IMG/VR virus record: IMGVR_UViG_3300033571_021620
Span: 1 to 32,233 of that record
Direction: 5' to 3' (one strand)
Source: a virus
DNA length: 32,233 nt
In this document: in pieces, positions 22,201 to 30,377 of the stretch
Layout of the letters: each line of letters opens with the position of its first letter
Numbering within the stretch: position 1 is the stretch's first letter
Made by a program: the position numbers and the translations under genes
Notes under the pieces: model-generated
The model's database searches: none
Told to the model about the DNA's origin: nothing
What the model saw: the letters and a program-made list of their open reading frames with translations, nothing else

Positions 22201-24380
22201 GCTTGATCGGCGACATGATTGTCATTGACCGTGTTCTTACCTCAACAGAACGTTCTCAGCTAATTTCTTGGATGGCGCATACCTTTACCCTTGCTGGATC
22301 GCTTTTGTCTAGCACCTCTACGTATAAACTTCTTGCCGACAATCCCGGGAAGGCCGAGGTTTCTAAGGTCAAAGAGCCATTTAACGGCATGACGCTACGC
22401 CAGGCAATGGACTATATCTCGAAGAAAACTGGATGCCAGTATTGGGTTGACGCCAATAAGTACCTGCACTATATCAAGCGAGAGGTCCAAAACTTGGTAG
22501 AGAACCCAACTTTTGAAGATCAATTCGGCAATGCAAGCCTGACCGACTGGGATTTTGACGCAGGGTTCACTGTCTCCTCGAGGACAGAGGGGCCATACGG
22601 CTATGGATATGCCGCAACGGCCTCTGGAACCGCAGAGCTAATTGCTCGCTCAAAGTTTTTTACTGTTACCTCAGGAGAGAAGTATTTCGCTTCGGCAATG
22701 ATGAAGACAAGCAATAAGTCGAAGTCCCGACTGGAAGTTCGCTTCTATAACTCTAGCGATGTGCAGGTAGGGGGAGAAAAGGAGATTGGGTCGGCAGTAT
22801 CCACTAACAATTCTTGGGAAAAGATGTGGGGCATGGTTGCCGTTCCGGGAACTCCTGGCATCGTAAAAGCTGCGTTGATTTACCATCATACTTCGCACAG
22901 CAGCACCTATACGGACTACTACGCTAATCCGCTTGTCGTGAAGCTTACCGGAGACTTTGGGTTTGCTGACTACGGCACCGCACCAGGTTCAACGGTAGAG
23001 ATGCTGTTTGATACATCCCTAAACGCAATTATGCCACTCAAGACGTTTGAGGCGCCATCCAACATCTCTCAACACGGCAGCATGGCAAACCGTGTCTACA
23101 TTTATGCTAAGCCGCTTGCAACGAATGCTACGGGTGATCTGATCTCGGCAAATGTCGTTACCGGACAAGTGCTGAAGTACACGTTTGACTATGTCCAGGG
23201 CGTCTGGAATACACATGGAAAAATCATTGAATCTTCAACCGTCAACAAGGATATTGAGACCGCTGAGGATGCGGCGTTGGCCGCAAGCGCAATCTTTAGC
23301 GATTCCGGCAAGACTATTGAATCTTACGACTTTGACCATCCAAACTCTGCCTCCGATGGACGACTGACTGTTGGAACCGTTATTCCATACTTCTGGAGCG
23401 AAGTCGGCGTTATTGAGCCGCTTGTAGTCAAGTCACAAACAACTAAATTCATTGGCGGAGAGGCCTACTACTCCGTGCAACTTGCCGGAGAGCCGGCACT
23501 GCAACGAAACGCAATTGTGCTTGTGCAGCGAGAAAACCTTACGGTCAATCTTGGCCCTGGCCAGCTTGCTTTGACTCGACCAACTAAGGTCAAAAATATT
23601 GTTGTCAACTCTATTGATGTTGACGGAAAATCTCAGACAGTTGACTTGAACGCCAAGATTCAATGGAGCTTTGATACGACTGATCCAAGGAACAAGTTAG
23701 TAAAAAGGTTTGAAATTGAGCGACGTTCACAGGATTTGAACAAAAACATTCTTGGTAAAAAGGCACTTGCAAGTGGCACTGCTCTTTCTCGCGGGTCGGC
23801 TGTTGTTGGCGCAGAGTCTAGCTGCTATGTAAAGCTTGTTGGCTCTAACTCTATTAGCGCAGAGGACATCATCACTATTGCCAACTGGGTAAACCCAGCA
23901 AAAAAGAATTTGGCCGCCAATCCTACGCTTAACGGGAGCTGGGTTGTTGATCATGTGTCTTATAGCAAGACAAGTAAGGCAACAACCGTATACTTCAATA
24001 TGTATGCATCGGAAACCTCGCCAATCGCAGCCTACAGCGCAGCAAAGGGTTCTGTCCCAACCAAATTTACTGTCAGCTGGTATGAGACTGTCAAGGCTGG
24101 TGTAACCGGGAACAAGTGGGCAGCGCTAGATACCGTTCTAATTGGGTCAACAAGCTACACGGATAGCAAGAGCGACTATAAGCACCGCTACCAGTATAGA
24201 ATCCGTGCTGTTGCAGAAACTGAAGATGGTGGTAAACTGTATGGCGATTGGTCATACGTTCCGGCAACGGCCATCAGCAGCCTGGCAGATACAGCATGGC
24301 TGTATATCAATCGCAGCCTTGACCTTTCCTCTGATGGCGGAGCTGGGGCAGATGCGGTATTAACGGAGGCCACCACATGA
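19260..24380 (+). CDS. Tail-tip hub / minor tail protein with FCCH-like modules, LamG-like and carbohydrate-binding domains
   Basis: A 1706-residue protein right after the tape measure, where the distal tail/hub protein is expected. Residues 1-165 look like a baseplate-hub start (QIYENGSLIFGGIVTEVSRE, RITCQDYTALLDEVVI). The hub resumes near 1043-1078 (MTLRQAMDYISKKTGCQYW) and 1260-1427. Between these lie about six repeated beta modules (bases 19809-21770), a LamG/concanavalin-like domain (residues 843-1008: NYKTIWHHGS, GLIGDMIVIDRVLTSTERSQ) and a CBM4/9-like domain (1080-1234: LVENPTFED start). A C-terminal FN3 region (1443-1674) has one further module inserted (bases 23776-24020). The protein thus alternates a structural hub with presumed glycan-binding inserts. 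It starts 3 bases after the tape-measure stop, has AAAGAGG upstream, and ends in an ATGA overlap with the next gene. Confidence 0.75.
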   Translation: MASYTGTITVKIQPKLLDYTSLSDFVDITNRVIFSEGGDSSFTFTQSSEGSQAGASFSLFTMFPISTTKWSSYTGATDLIKAQAALNDPTFDFEVPARSEVQIYENGSLIFGGIVTEVSRERTGGSITTRITCQDYTALLDEVVIDRYKAPYDVKDYQIIKGGYATDPEKNGLSVIKLVDGGSGSTREITVSLEDAHDMIVGQQFTIDRSSSYNGTWTVSSILSEVSIKATKSGTAPYTAGDETSARLTPYTASIFSDIRTTDAYSGLSFSLGINATSSYVEENLNDTRFSPISYLPDSSYPDKLGAKLYLPFSDYKVSNYRFSADPKAADLTNELRLFGLQSTINERNLVTSISSYNTTSNYVDVTTLGSHNIISGEYVSVVNPLLDSGKTSFSSSFQADRQSSSVVRMASPTDPAIDVKKYAITAASGDGTYITYTCTNTFLPGDVVGISGITETSTAGYGSLNIVSTVVEEATSTTFKIKNPGNQTATSFTGAYAYTTYIQLAKDRVQNLYSDSKVYQILAANREGNVSQIWYNSTTPQYAVNECVFIEGLPDFDARVIVSETSGTTPDAFTGSPWRIYKYGRYNNVGVVGVAKNKSPYVPGYKNGNYLSSGHPFIVGASIVISGLTGSAATVNGTFTITRVKGNLVFFNSSGGNTGSSTTYVKDVSSKSARLASSIVYSTGGVSWIKFTDSRADAEKTPESMPKTAAIRQFNFAWPAISGGRSAGTPSASFITAPEDTLSYIGGRQAVKFTSSSYSGISSRIKSEISFVEIASNVVTITTKAAHRFRVGQFVVVQAATKTTVQGGYIITDVPTPTTFTYSLTTSNYSKTADSGPTFVMDTGFAALSKSFSAIIMVQPSSFPSSGNYKTIWHHGSIATSQRRELMIDSTGQIVFSTVHGTYYNTGLTLTADVPALIYVSLDSSTGTTNLVISKNDETVYTASATNYGGTTNVDGEPRANLTVGYGWTDSSAATRFYDGLIGDMIVIDRVLTSTERSQLISWMAHTFTLAGSLLSSTSTYKLLADNPGKAEVSKVKEPFNGMTLRQAMDYISKKTGCQYWVDANKYLHYIKREVQNLVENPTFEDQFGNASLTDWDFDAGFTVSSRTEGPYGYGYAATASGTAELIARSKFFTVTSGEKYFASAMMKTSNKSKSRLEVRFYNSSDVQVGGEKEIGSAVSTNNSWEKMWGMVAVPGTPGIVKAALIYHHTSHSSTYTDYYANPLVVKLTGDFGFADYGTAPGSTVEMLFDTSLNAIMPLKTFEAPSNISQHGSMANRVYIYAKPLATNATGDLISANVVTGQVLKYTFDYVQGVWNTHGKIIESSTVNKDIETAEDAALAASAIFSDSGKTIESYDFDHPNSASDGRLTVGTVIPYFWSEVGVIEPLVVKSQTTKFIGGEAYYSVQLAGEPALQRNAIVLVQRENLTVNLGPGQLALTRPTKVKNIVVNSIDVDGKSQTVDLNAKIQWSFDTTDPRNKLVKRFEIERRSQDLNKNILGKKALASGTALSRGSAVVGAESSCYVKLVGSNSISAEDIITIANWVNPAKKNLAANPTLNGSWVVDHVSYSKTSKATTVYFNMYASETSPIAAYSAAKGSVPTKFTVSWYETVKAGVTGNKWAALDTVLIGSTSYTDSKSDYKHRYQYRIRAVAETEDGGKLYGDWSYVPATAISSLADTAWLYINRSLDLSSDGGAGADAVLTEATT

Positions 24381-25993
24381 GTGTTGAAAGCCTAAAAACT
24401 CCATCTATCACCACGCAGAGCGGCTCAACGTTTTCTCCTGTAGAAATCACCGCAGACGGGATTGCGCTGCTGAACGCCGCAGATGAGCGACGGTCAGATG
24501 GAGAGCTGATTCCGGCTGGATCTGAGGCAGTACTTTCCGTCAGCCGAGAGGGCGGCAGCAGCATCAATGCCAGCTATATTAAATCCGGCGTTATCGACGC
24601 AAACCTTATGCGGGCTGGCCTTATTCAGACGGTGCCATCCTGGAACACTAAGTGGTACGGGGCGCCGGCAGACCATGCTGCGGTTCAAATGGGGTTCACC
24701 GGCGGTTCTATCGCCGCAACGGCCGTTTCAACCAGCAGCGGAACGGTTAGCCTCACGCTTCCAAGCGGGCACGGACTTATCACCGGCGACTACGTTCGAG
24801 TTTCTGGCTTGTACTTCACCACCGGGACGCTTCTTGGGGGAGTTGGCCTTAACCTCCCGACAAATGGACCGGTTGACTATGCCTCTGCTACCGTATCAAC
24901 AAACACGCTGACCTATAGCAAGTCTGATATTACCAGCGGCCTTACGGCCTCTACTGCCTCAACAGTCTATGTTGGCAAAGCATTTTCGATTAGCAGCATT
25001 TCCCGTGTTTATGACGACCCAGATAACCCGGCGGAGCTCAGCACAGTCACCGTAACGACAAGTGTTGCTCATGGATTTTCTGCCGGAGATTACGTTGAAA
25101 TCACTGGAACCATTGAAACTCTTGACGGTGTCGCGTACATTACCGATGCCCCAAGCAGTACAACTTTTGTCTTTAAGCAGCGGTTTGGTGAAAATATTGA
25201 GTTTGATGGAACCCTTGGTTTGACACTGCCAACTCTTGGCGCCCCAGCTGCAGTTAAGGTTCTTAAGGCATATACACAGAACTCCGACGGATCCATCCAC
25301 ATTACCTCCGGAACAGTTGACTCTACGCTCATCGTCGGCGAGATTGCAGCGACTGAAATCACGATTGGCTCCGGTGAGTCCGTAGTCCGAGTCGGCAGCT
25401 ACCCAGATGCTATCTCCCCGGAGTTCCAGGGTATCTGGGGTGGGGCAAGCAATCCAGATAATGCTGAATTCAAAGCAAGCGTAGCTGGCGAGCTTTACGC
25501 AGCAAATGCCACGTTCCCCAACGCAGATATCGACGGCCTAGAAGTCACCTCGCTGAAGATGGCCGGGTCAATCTCGCTTGGCGCCGACCCTAACGGAAAC
25601 ATCGATGCGATCCGCGTGTATGACCGGACGTATGTTCCAGCTCGAGAGATTGCGCGGTGGGATACAAGTGGTATTCAAGTTTCCGACACTGGACTATCAA
25701 CCTCTCGGCGGATTTCTATTAGTGGCTCACAAATCACCCTTATTGACGCAGACGGAAATAGCATTGTTGCCATGAGCCCAGATGGAGTTAATGCATCATC
25801 TATTACCAGCGGCGCGCTTCCTGGCGGATCAAACCTAATCCCCAACTCGTCATTTGAGCTGTCTCCGTTCCCTTCATCTGGTCTGACCTATATCCAGGCC
25901 ACTGCAACCGGTACGGCTGTTAACGGCGACACACCTAGCATCAACGGATCAACTCCGTTTAGTGCATCTATGTCTATGTATACGTATAGCTAG
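24377..25993 (+). CDS. Minor tail protein with two FCCH-like modules and a truncated carbohydrate-binding start
   Basis: A 538-residue protein coupled to the hub gene by an ATGA overlap. Residues 1-110 include FSPVEITADGIALLN and SSINASYIKSGVIDANLMRA, a style common in phage tip proteins. Residues 114-191 and 202-272 are two repeated beta modules (GHGLITGDYVRVSG; AHGFSAGDYVEITG and SSTTFVF). Residues 290-480 form repeated short strands (STLIVGEIAATEITIG, NADIDGLEVTSLKMAG, SGSQITLIDADGNSIVAMS), compatible with a beta-helical or fibre stalk. Near 486 the motif NLIPNSSFE appears, the usual first strand of a CBM4/9-like domain, but the protein ends only about 45 residues later, so that domain is incomplete. 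It is probably a tail-tip or fibre-connector protein. The exact role is not known. Confidence 0.65.
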   Translation: MSVESLKTPSITTQSGSTFSPVEITADGIALLNAADERRSDGELIPAGSEAVLSVSREGGSSINASYIKSGVIDANLMRAGLIQTVPSWNTKWYGAPADHAAVQMGFTGGSIAATAVSTSSGTVSLTLPSGHGLITGDYVRVSGLYFTTGTLLGGVGLNLPTNGPVDYASATVSTNTLTYSKSDITSGLTASTASTVYVGKAFSISSISRVYDDPDNPAELSTVTVTTSVAHGFSAGDYVEITGTIETLDGVAYITDAPSSTTFVFKQRFGENIEFDGTLGLTLPTLGAPAAVKVLKAYTQNSDGSIHITSGTVDSTLIVGEIAATEITIGSGESVVRVGSYPDAISPEFQGIWGGASNPDNAEFKASVAGELYAANATFPNADIDGLEVTSLKMAGSISLGADPNGNIDAIRVYDRTYVPAREIARWDTSGIQVSDTGLSTSRRISISGSQITLIDADGNSIVAMSPDGVNASSITSGALPGGSNLIPNSSFELSPFPSSGLTYIQATATGTAVNGDTPSINGSTPFSASMSMYTYS

Positions 25994-26004
25994 GAGATAA
26001 TCTG

Positions 26005-29000
26005 ATGGCAACAAAGCGCATTTACGTCACCAAAGATGCAAGCGTAGCTCTCCGCGATGGGACTGACTCTCTTGGCCAGGGGGCTGGAGACAACCTTGTT
26101 GTTGGGTATGGAACATGGCTCTATCGTAGCTTACTGTATTTCCCTGTTGACTTTACCGACATGACGGCGATTAGCTCCGCCACAATTACGTTGTTTGCCT
26201 ATAGCCGGTCTGGGCAGACCAATGCTAACTGGGAATACGGCTCCGGTATGAGGATTAAGCGCCTGACCTCATCTTGGTCCGAGGGGACCAAGGGGGCAGA
26301 CGGTATTTGGTGGAACAATAACGCAGTTGCTTGGGCCAACCAACCAAGCGCAACAACGAGCAACCAGGTTACAGATACATCAACGGTTGGAAATTCTCGC
26401 CCATCGCATGGAAAGGCATACACCTTCACGATTACGGATATCGTAAAGCAGTGGGCGCCATCTACAACAGTAACAGGCGGTGGAGATCAGACTAATCACG
26501 GCATTCGATTGGAGATGGTCAATGAGACCAGCACAAGCCCTGACAGCATCGAGTTCTGCTCCCGCGAGGATAACTCGATCAACGGCGGGACCTCCTATGA
26601 CGCATATATTGACATTACCTACACGGCGGCGGTCTCTGTTACAAATCCCATCAATGCTGCGTCAGCGCCAACTTCCTCTAAAATTGCAACCATCGTCAAT
26701 CTTGATGATGCGAACAACTGGACTGGTGCAACAAAGCTGGCAAGGCCGCAGCTTTCCTGGACATTTACCCCGTCAACGTCAACTCCTGCGGCTCAAGATG
26801 AATGGCGCGTTCGGATCTACAGCGCCTCGAGCGCTGGCAATACCATCTTTGACTCTGGCTGGGTAACCGATGGCTCGCATGCTGCGGATACATCTGTTGA
26901 CATCCCTCTGAATATTTCTTCTTCTGGCGCCCCACATATGCCTGGCGGTTTGACCGCTACCGTTAGCAACGTCACCTGGTCATCTAACACGGCGACCTAT
27001 ACCACCTCAGCGGCACACGGTCTTGATACCGGGATGTACGTCAACGTTACTGGGCTTAATGAGTCGCAGTTGAACATCTCTAACGCTGAAATTACCGTCA
27101 CTGGATCTACCACATTCACAGCGACAGCTAGCTACCCAGGAGCAATCACTGGGACAAGCGGAACGGTTTCAACAATCTGGGCATCCGGGTATAAAGGACT
27201 GGTTAATAACACAAACTATTGGTGGACCATTCAAACCCGAGATGTAAACGGCCTTGAGGCAAGCGAATCGAGCCGAACACAATTTAAAGTACTCTTTTCT
27301 AATCAGCAACTTCAGTACGCATACCCAGGCGGAACAGCCTCAACTTTTGTTCATAACATTGGGTCAACTCCGGCTGGAACTTCAGTTGAGCGCCTGTACG
27401 GAACAACAAACACGACCGGTGCGACTCCGTCAACGTGGTATTCCTCGCTTTCTGAGGCGCTGACAAATCGAGGCAGTAACGCATATATTGTCGTTGCGGT
27501 TCGCATGGGCGTGCTCAATAACAGCAATACAGCAATTTCTGACCCAACAGTCTCTGGCCTTTCACTGTCTTATGTGGCTGCTGTGGCCCGAACTCCAGAC
27601 AAGTGGGCAACAAGTTCTGCAAATATTACTGCTGGGCTTTCTGACGAGATTCGTCGGTTTGGTACCCAAGCAGCCAAGATTACGGCAGTAACTGCCGCCA
27701 CGCATTCAATTAAGGCCTATCGGGCTTCATCTGGCGACGGCGTCGGGGTTGTTCCGAATACAAACTACACGTTCTCTTTCTATGTGTATGCGGGCAGTGT
27801 CTCTGGAACGATTACTGGAAAGGTATACGCTGGAAGCACTCTTCTTGCTACATCTGATGTTCACACGGCTTTCGATACCGACAATGAGGGCTGGCGACGC
27901 ATGTACGTCAGTTTCCATTCCGGAGGAAATACGTCAGTTGAGCCATATATTTATATTGATGCCACTGCGACCAACACGTCGTTCTATGTCGATGGCTCCA
28001 TGCTTGAAGAGGGAACTGTTATCCGCTCGTACACTCCTGGCCTCGTCAACTCCCCCGCGCTAGTTGAAGGCGGAGGCATCCAGGTTGATGCAAGCAAGGG
28101 TGGAACGTTCCGACTACGTGGATCTGCTGGTTTACCACGAGATGTAATTCAACTTGGTTCTAACGGCCTTGATTTTGGAACAACAAGCCCTGTTTCTATT
28201 TATCAAACTGCAGATGGCAGCAATTCTCTAACCGTTTCTGGCGCGCTTTCTGCTACTAGCACTGTGTCGGGCGCAACACTTTCTGCAACTGGGGCTGTTT
28301 CTGGCGCAACACTTTCTGCAACTGGGACATTGACACTTGGCTCCTCAATTATCCATCAAGCGACAGACAACGTTCAAGAGTTCATAATTGCTGAAGCAGT
28401 ATCACTGGCTGGACGTACAGCAAGCTTAGCTACCATAACCACTACATATGATCATCAGCTTCTTTCTGGTCAGCTTGTTACCGTAGCCTTAACGTCTGGA
28501 CCAACCGGATATGCCGCGCTTAATGGGTCTTGGACTATTGCGGTAACTGGTACAACAACGTTTACCTATACGACTGGCACGAGCGGCACGATCACCTCTG
28601 GCGCGGCAGTCGGGACCGTTACAACAGTTGCTGCTGGTGTACAGCCACATGGACTTTATATTCCGACTGCCAAAGCCGTTGTGTTTGAGGGAACAACAGA
28701 TAATGTGCTGGAAACGTTCCTTGTTGCTGCTGAAGCAACCACCACAGACAAAACTATTACGCTTCCAGATGCCACTGGAACAGTTCAATTAACTGGGCAA
28801 ACAATCACTCTTGGAACTGACTTAACTGGTAGCGTAACCCTGGCAAATGGCGCAATGACACTCAACGCTTCAGTTACCGACAATAGTCATAACCACACAA
28901 GTTCTACTATTTCTGGACTTGTACTTGGAACTGACGTTAGCGGAACGTATGTAGCCGGAATTACTGCCGGCACCGGAGTCTCTATTTCCGGAACTGCTGG

Positions 29001-29562
29001 TGCTGGATGGTCTCCAATTGTCTCTATTGGTCAGGCAGTCGCAACGACATCAAACGTCACGTTTGCCAACCTGTCAGCAACCGGAACAGTAACATTTACT
29101 ACCCCAGGCACTGTGACGCTCGGAACGGTGGTGGGTGATAACGTCCGAATTACAAACTTGTATCAGACAACAACCATTACTAACTCATTTAACCCACGCA
29201 TGTATAACGGTTCTGGCGCATTCCCTTGGCGCTTCTTCTACGATACGTCGTCCGAGCGATTCAAAACCAACATTGTCTATATGGAAGACACCGACGCCAT
29301 TCTTGACGTGAACCCGGTCTCCTACCACGACAAAGCCGACTACGAAGCAAACGGCGAGGAATCACCGCGACAATATGGTTTCCTTGCGGAGGATATGGCC
29401 TCAAATCCAGAAGGTATTTCGTTCGTGGTGCATAACGGAGCGGATGCTGAAACAATTCAATATGAACGCCTTGTTGTGCCGTTGTTCTCGGCTATGCGCA
29501 AGCTTCGCTCGCGGATTGACGAGCTTGAAGCCAGGCTCGCAGAACTCGAAACCGGTGCCTAG
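26005..29562 (+). CDS. Tail fibre/spike with DNRLRE-like, FN3 and FCCH-like modules and self-cleaving S74 chaperone
   Basis: A 1185-residue fibre. Residues 1-205 resemble DNRLRE/CBM96-type domains (YRSLLYFPVDF, ISSATITLFAY, VAWANQPSATT). Residues 210-430 are FN3-like with a repeated beta module inserted at 312-386. About 529-681 resemble a carbohydrate-binding sandwich (GWRRMYVSFHSGG). A second module lies at 800-875. A Thr/Gly/Ser-rich stalk follows, with a fibre-type HxH (SHNHTSS). The end (about 1075-1185) is an intramolecular chaperone of the peptidase S74 type. It has SSERFK, with Ser1082 and Lys1087 at the spacing of the known Ser-Lys dyad, then NPVSYHDK and YGFLAEDM, and a closing coiled coil. 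Cleavage before Ser1082 would release about 104 residues after trimerisation. AGGAGAT precedes the ATG. It is the likely receptor-binding protein. Confidence 0.82.
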   Translation: MATKRIYVTKDASVALRDGTDSLGQGAGDNLVVGYGTWLYRSLLYFPVDFTDMTAISSATITLFAYSRSGQTNANWEYGSGMRIKRLTSSWSEGTKGADGIWWNNNAVAWANQPSATTSNQVTDTSTVGNSRPSHGKAYTFTITDIVKQWAPSTTVTGGGDQTNHGIRLEMVNETSTSPDSIEFCSREDNSINGGTSYDAYIDITYTAAVSVTNPINAASAPTSSKIATIVNLDDANNWTGATKLARPQLSWTFTPSTSTPAAQDEWRVRIYSASSAGNTIFDSGWVTDGSHAADTSVDIPLNISSSGAPHMPGGLTATVSNVTWSSNTATYTTSAAHGLDTGMYVNVTGLNESQLNISNAEITVTGSTTFTATASYPGAITGTSGTVSTIWASGYKGLVNNTNYWWTIQTRDVNGLEASESSRTQFKVLFSNQQLQYAYPGGTASTFVHNIGSTPAGTSVERLYGTTNTTGATPSTWYSSLSEALTNRGSNAYIVVAVRMGVLNNSNTAISDPTVSGLSLSYVAAVARTPDKWATSSANITAGLSDEIRRFGTQAAKITAVTAATHSIKAYRASSGDGVGVVPNTNYTFSFYVYAGSVSGTITGKVYAGSTLLATSDVHTAFDTDNEGWRRMYVSFHSGGNTSVEPYIYIDATATNTSFYVDGSMLEEGTVIRSYTPGLVNSPALVEGGGIQVDASKGGTFRLRGSAGLPRDVIQLGSNGLDFGTTSPVSIYQTADGSNSLTVSGALSATSTVSGATLSATGAVSGATLSATGTLTLGSSIIHQATDNVQEFIIAEAVSLAGRTASLATITTTYDHQLLSGQLVTVALTSGPTGYAALNGSWTIAVTGTTTFTYTTGTSGTITSGAAVGTVTTVAAGVQPHGLYIPTAKAVVFEGTTDNVLETFLVAAEATTTDKTITLPDATGTVQLTGQTITLGTDLTGSVTLANGAMTLNASVTDNSHNHTSSTISGLVLGTDVSGTYVAGITAGTGVSISGTAGAGWSPIVSIGQAVATTSNVTFANLSATGTVTFTTPGTVTLGTVVGDNVRITNLYQTTTITNSFNPRMYNGSGAFPWRFFYDTSSERFKTNIVYMEDTDAILDVNPVSYHDKADYEANGEESPRQYGFLAEDMASNPEGISFVVHNGADAETIQYERLVVPLFSAMRKLRSRIDELEARLAELETGA
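28270..28326 (+). repeat. 24-bp direct repeat, 33-base period, in the fibre stalk
   Basis: A 24-base unit beginning GGCGCAACACTTTCTGCAAC occurs exactly at 28270-28293 and 28303-28326. It encodes tandem SGATLSATG units in the fibre. Exact DNA identity points to a recent duplication or slippage that lengthened the stalk. Confidence 0.8.
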
Positions 29563-29619
29563 ATCGAATGTTTACCGTATCCTTTCATTGCCGTAAAGGC
29601 ATAACAAAGGGGGTATTCC

Positions 29620-30363
29620 ATGCGATACAAGGTAAAGTCCCAGCTCTATTCTGACGCTGAGGCAATTAAACAGGGAATCTTGGACGATTGTGGCCCGTCC
29701 TCTATGGCCGCAGCCGTGTCATGGGTGTTTCAGTACACCCCAGGTCACGATTTCAGCGCTTCCGACGGGGTTGCCGCTAAGGCAAAGGCAACCGGAAAGG
29801 TTGAGAAGCAGGGTGTTTCCGATAACGGTTCGTCACTTGGTGACCTTATCAAGACTGCCCGAGTTCTTGGGGCCGAAGCTCGGTTTGCCAAGAGCTGGGA
29901 GGATGTTGTGGCTTCTGCAAAAGCCGGATCGGCACTTGGCGTCTGGGTTCAGCAGCCAGTGGGTTTCCCGCCTGAGGTAGAGATCAGCGCTTGGCATCGA
30001 AAGTGGGCCAAGTGGTGGGGCAAGGGTGGCGGCGGCTACAAGAAGGACCCAAAGCACCTTGGTGAGGGGTACGGCCACATGACCTCTGCAGCTTGGTGTG
30101 AGGATCATGGATGGCAGTGGGCATGCCCAACCCGAGAGGGCAAGGGAGCTGAGGAGTTTGGTGTTCAGGTAACTGAGGCCCAGCTTAAGGCCATTGCCGA
30201 CAGCAAGCGTGTAAGTGGTTCTCACAAGGCGCCACCGCATGCGCATGTTATTATTATCTCAGCGCCAAAAGGCTGGGTTGCGCCTAAGCCTGCGGCAGCG
30301 CCGGTAGCCCCTGTGGCTCCTGCACCCGCTAAGCCGGCCAAGTGCCCAACTTGCGGTAAGTAA
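29620..30363 (+). CDS. Endolysin, C39-like cysteine peptidase
   Basis: A 247-residue protein between the fibre and holin genes, the expected place of the lysin. QGILDDCGPSSMAAAVSW (Cys24) is the papain-like C39 catalytic segment, with the acidic residues and CGPSS turn typical of the family. GYGHMTSAAWC supplies the partner His153, and EDHGWQWACP may hold the third residue. Such domains in phage lysins cut the peptide bridges of peptidoglycan. Residues 122-137 are Trp/Lys-rich. Residues 220-240 are a Pro-Ala-Val-Lys linker, and the protein ends KCPTCGK, a CxxC pair that could bind zinc or a partner. No separate wall-binding domain is visible. A strong AAAGGGGG site lies 6 bases before the ATG, and the holin follows 14 bases downstream. 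No signal peptide, so export would need the holin. Confidence 0.75.
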   Translation: MRYKVKSQLYSDAEAIKQGILDDCGPSSMAAAVSWVFQYTPGHDFSASDGVAAKAKATGKVEKQGVSDNGSSLGDLIKTARVLGAEARFAKSWEDVVASAKAGSALGVWVQQPVGFPPEVEISAWHRKWAKWWGKGGGGYKKDPKHLGEGYGHMTSAAWCEDHGWQWACPTREGKGAEEFGVQVTEAQLKAIADSKRVSGSHKAPPHAHVIIISAPKGWVAPKPAAAPVAPVAPAPAKPAKCPTCGK

Positions 30364-30377
30364 TAGAAGGAGAAAAC

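Noticed and set aside
29581-29602. Hairpin TGCC-GTAAA-GGCA before the endolysin
   Set aside because: Only 4 bp of stem, easily expected by chance.
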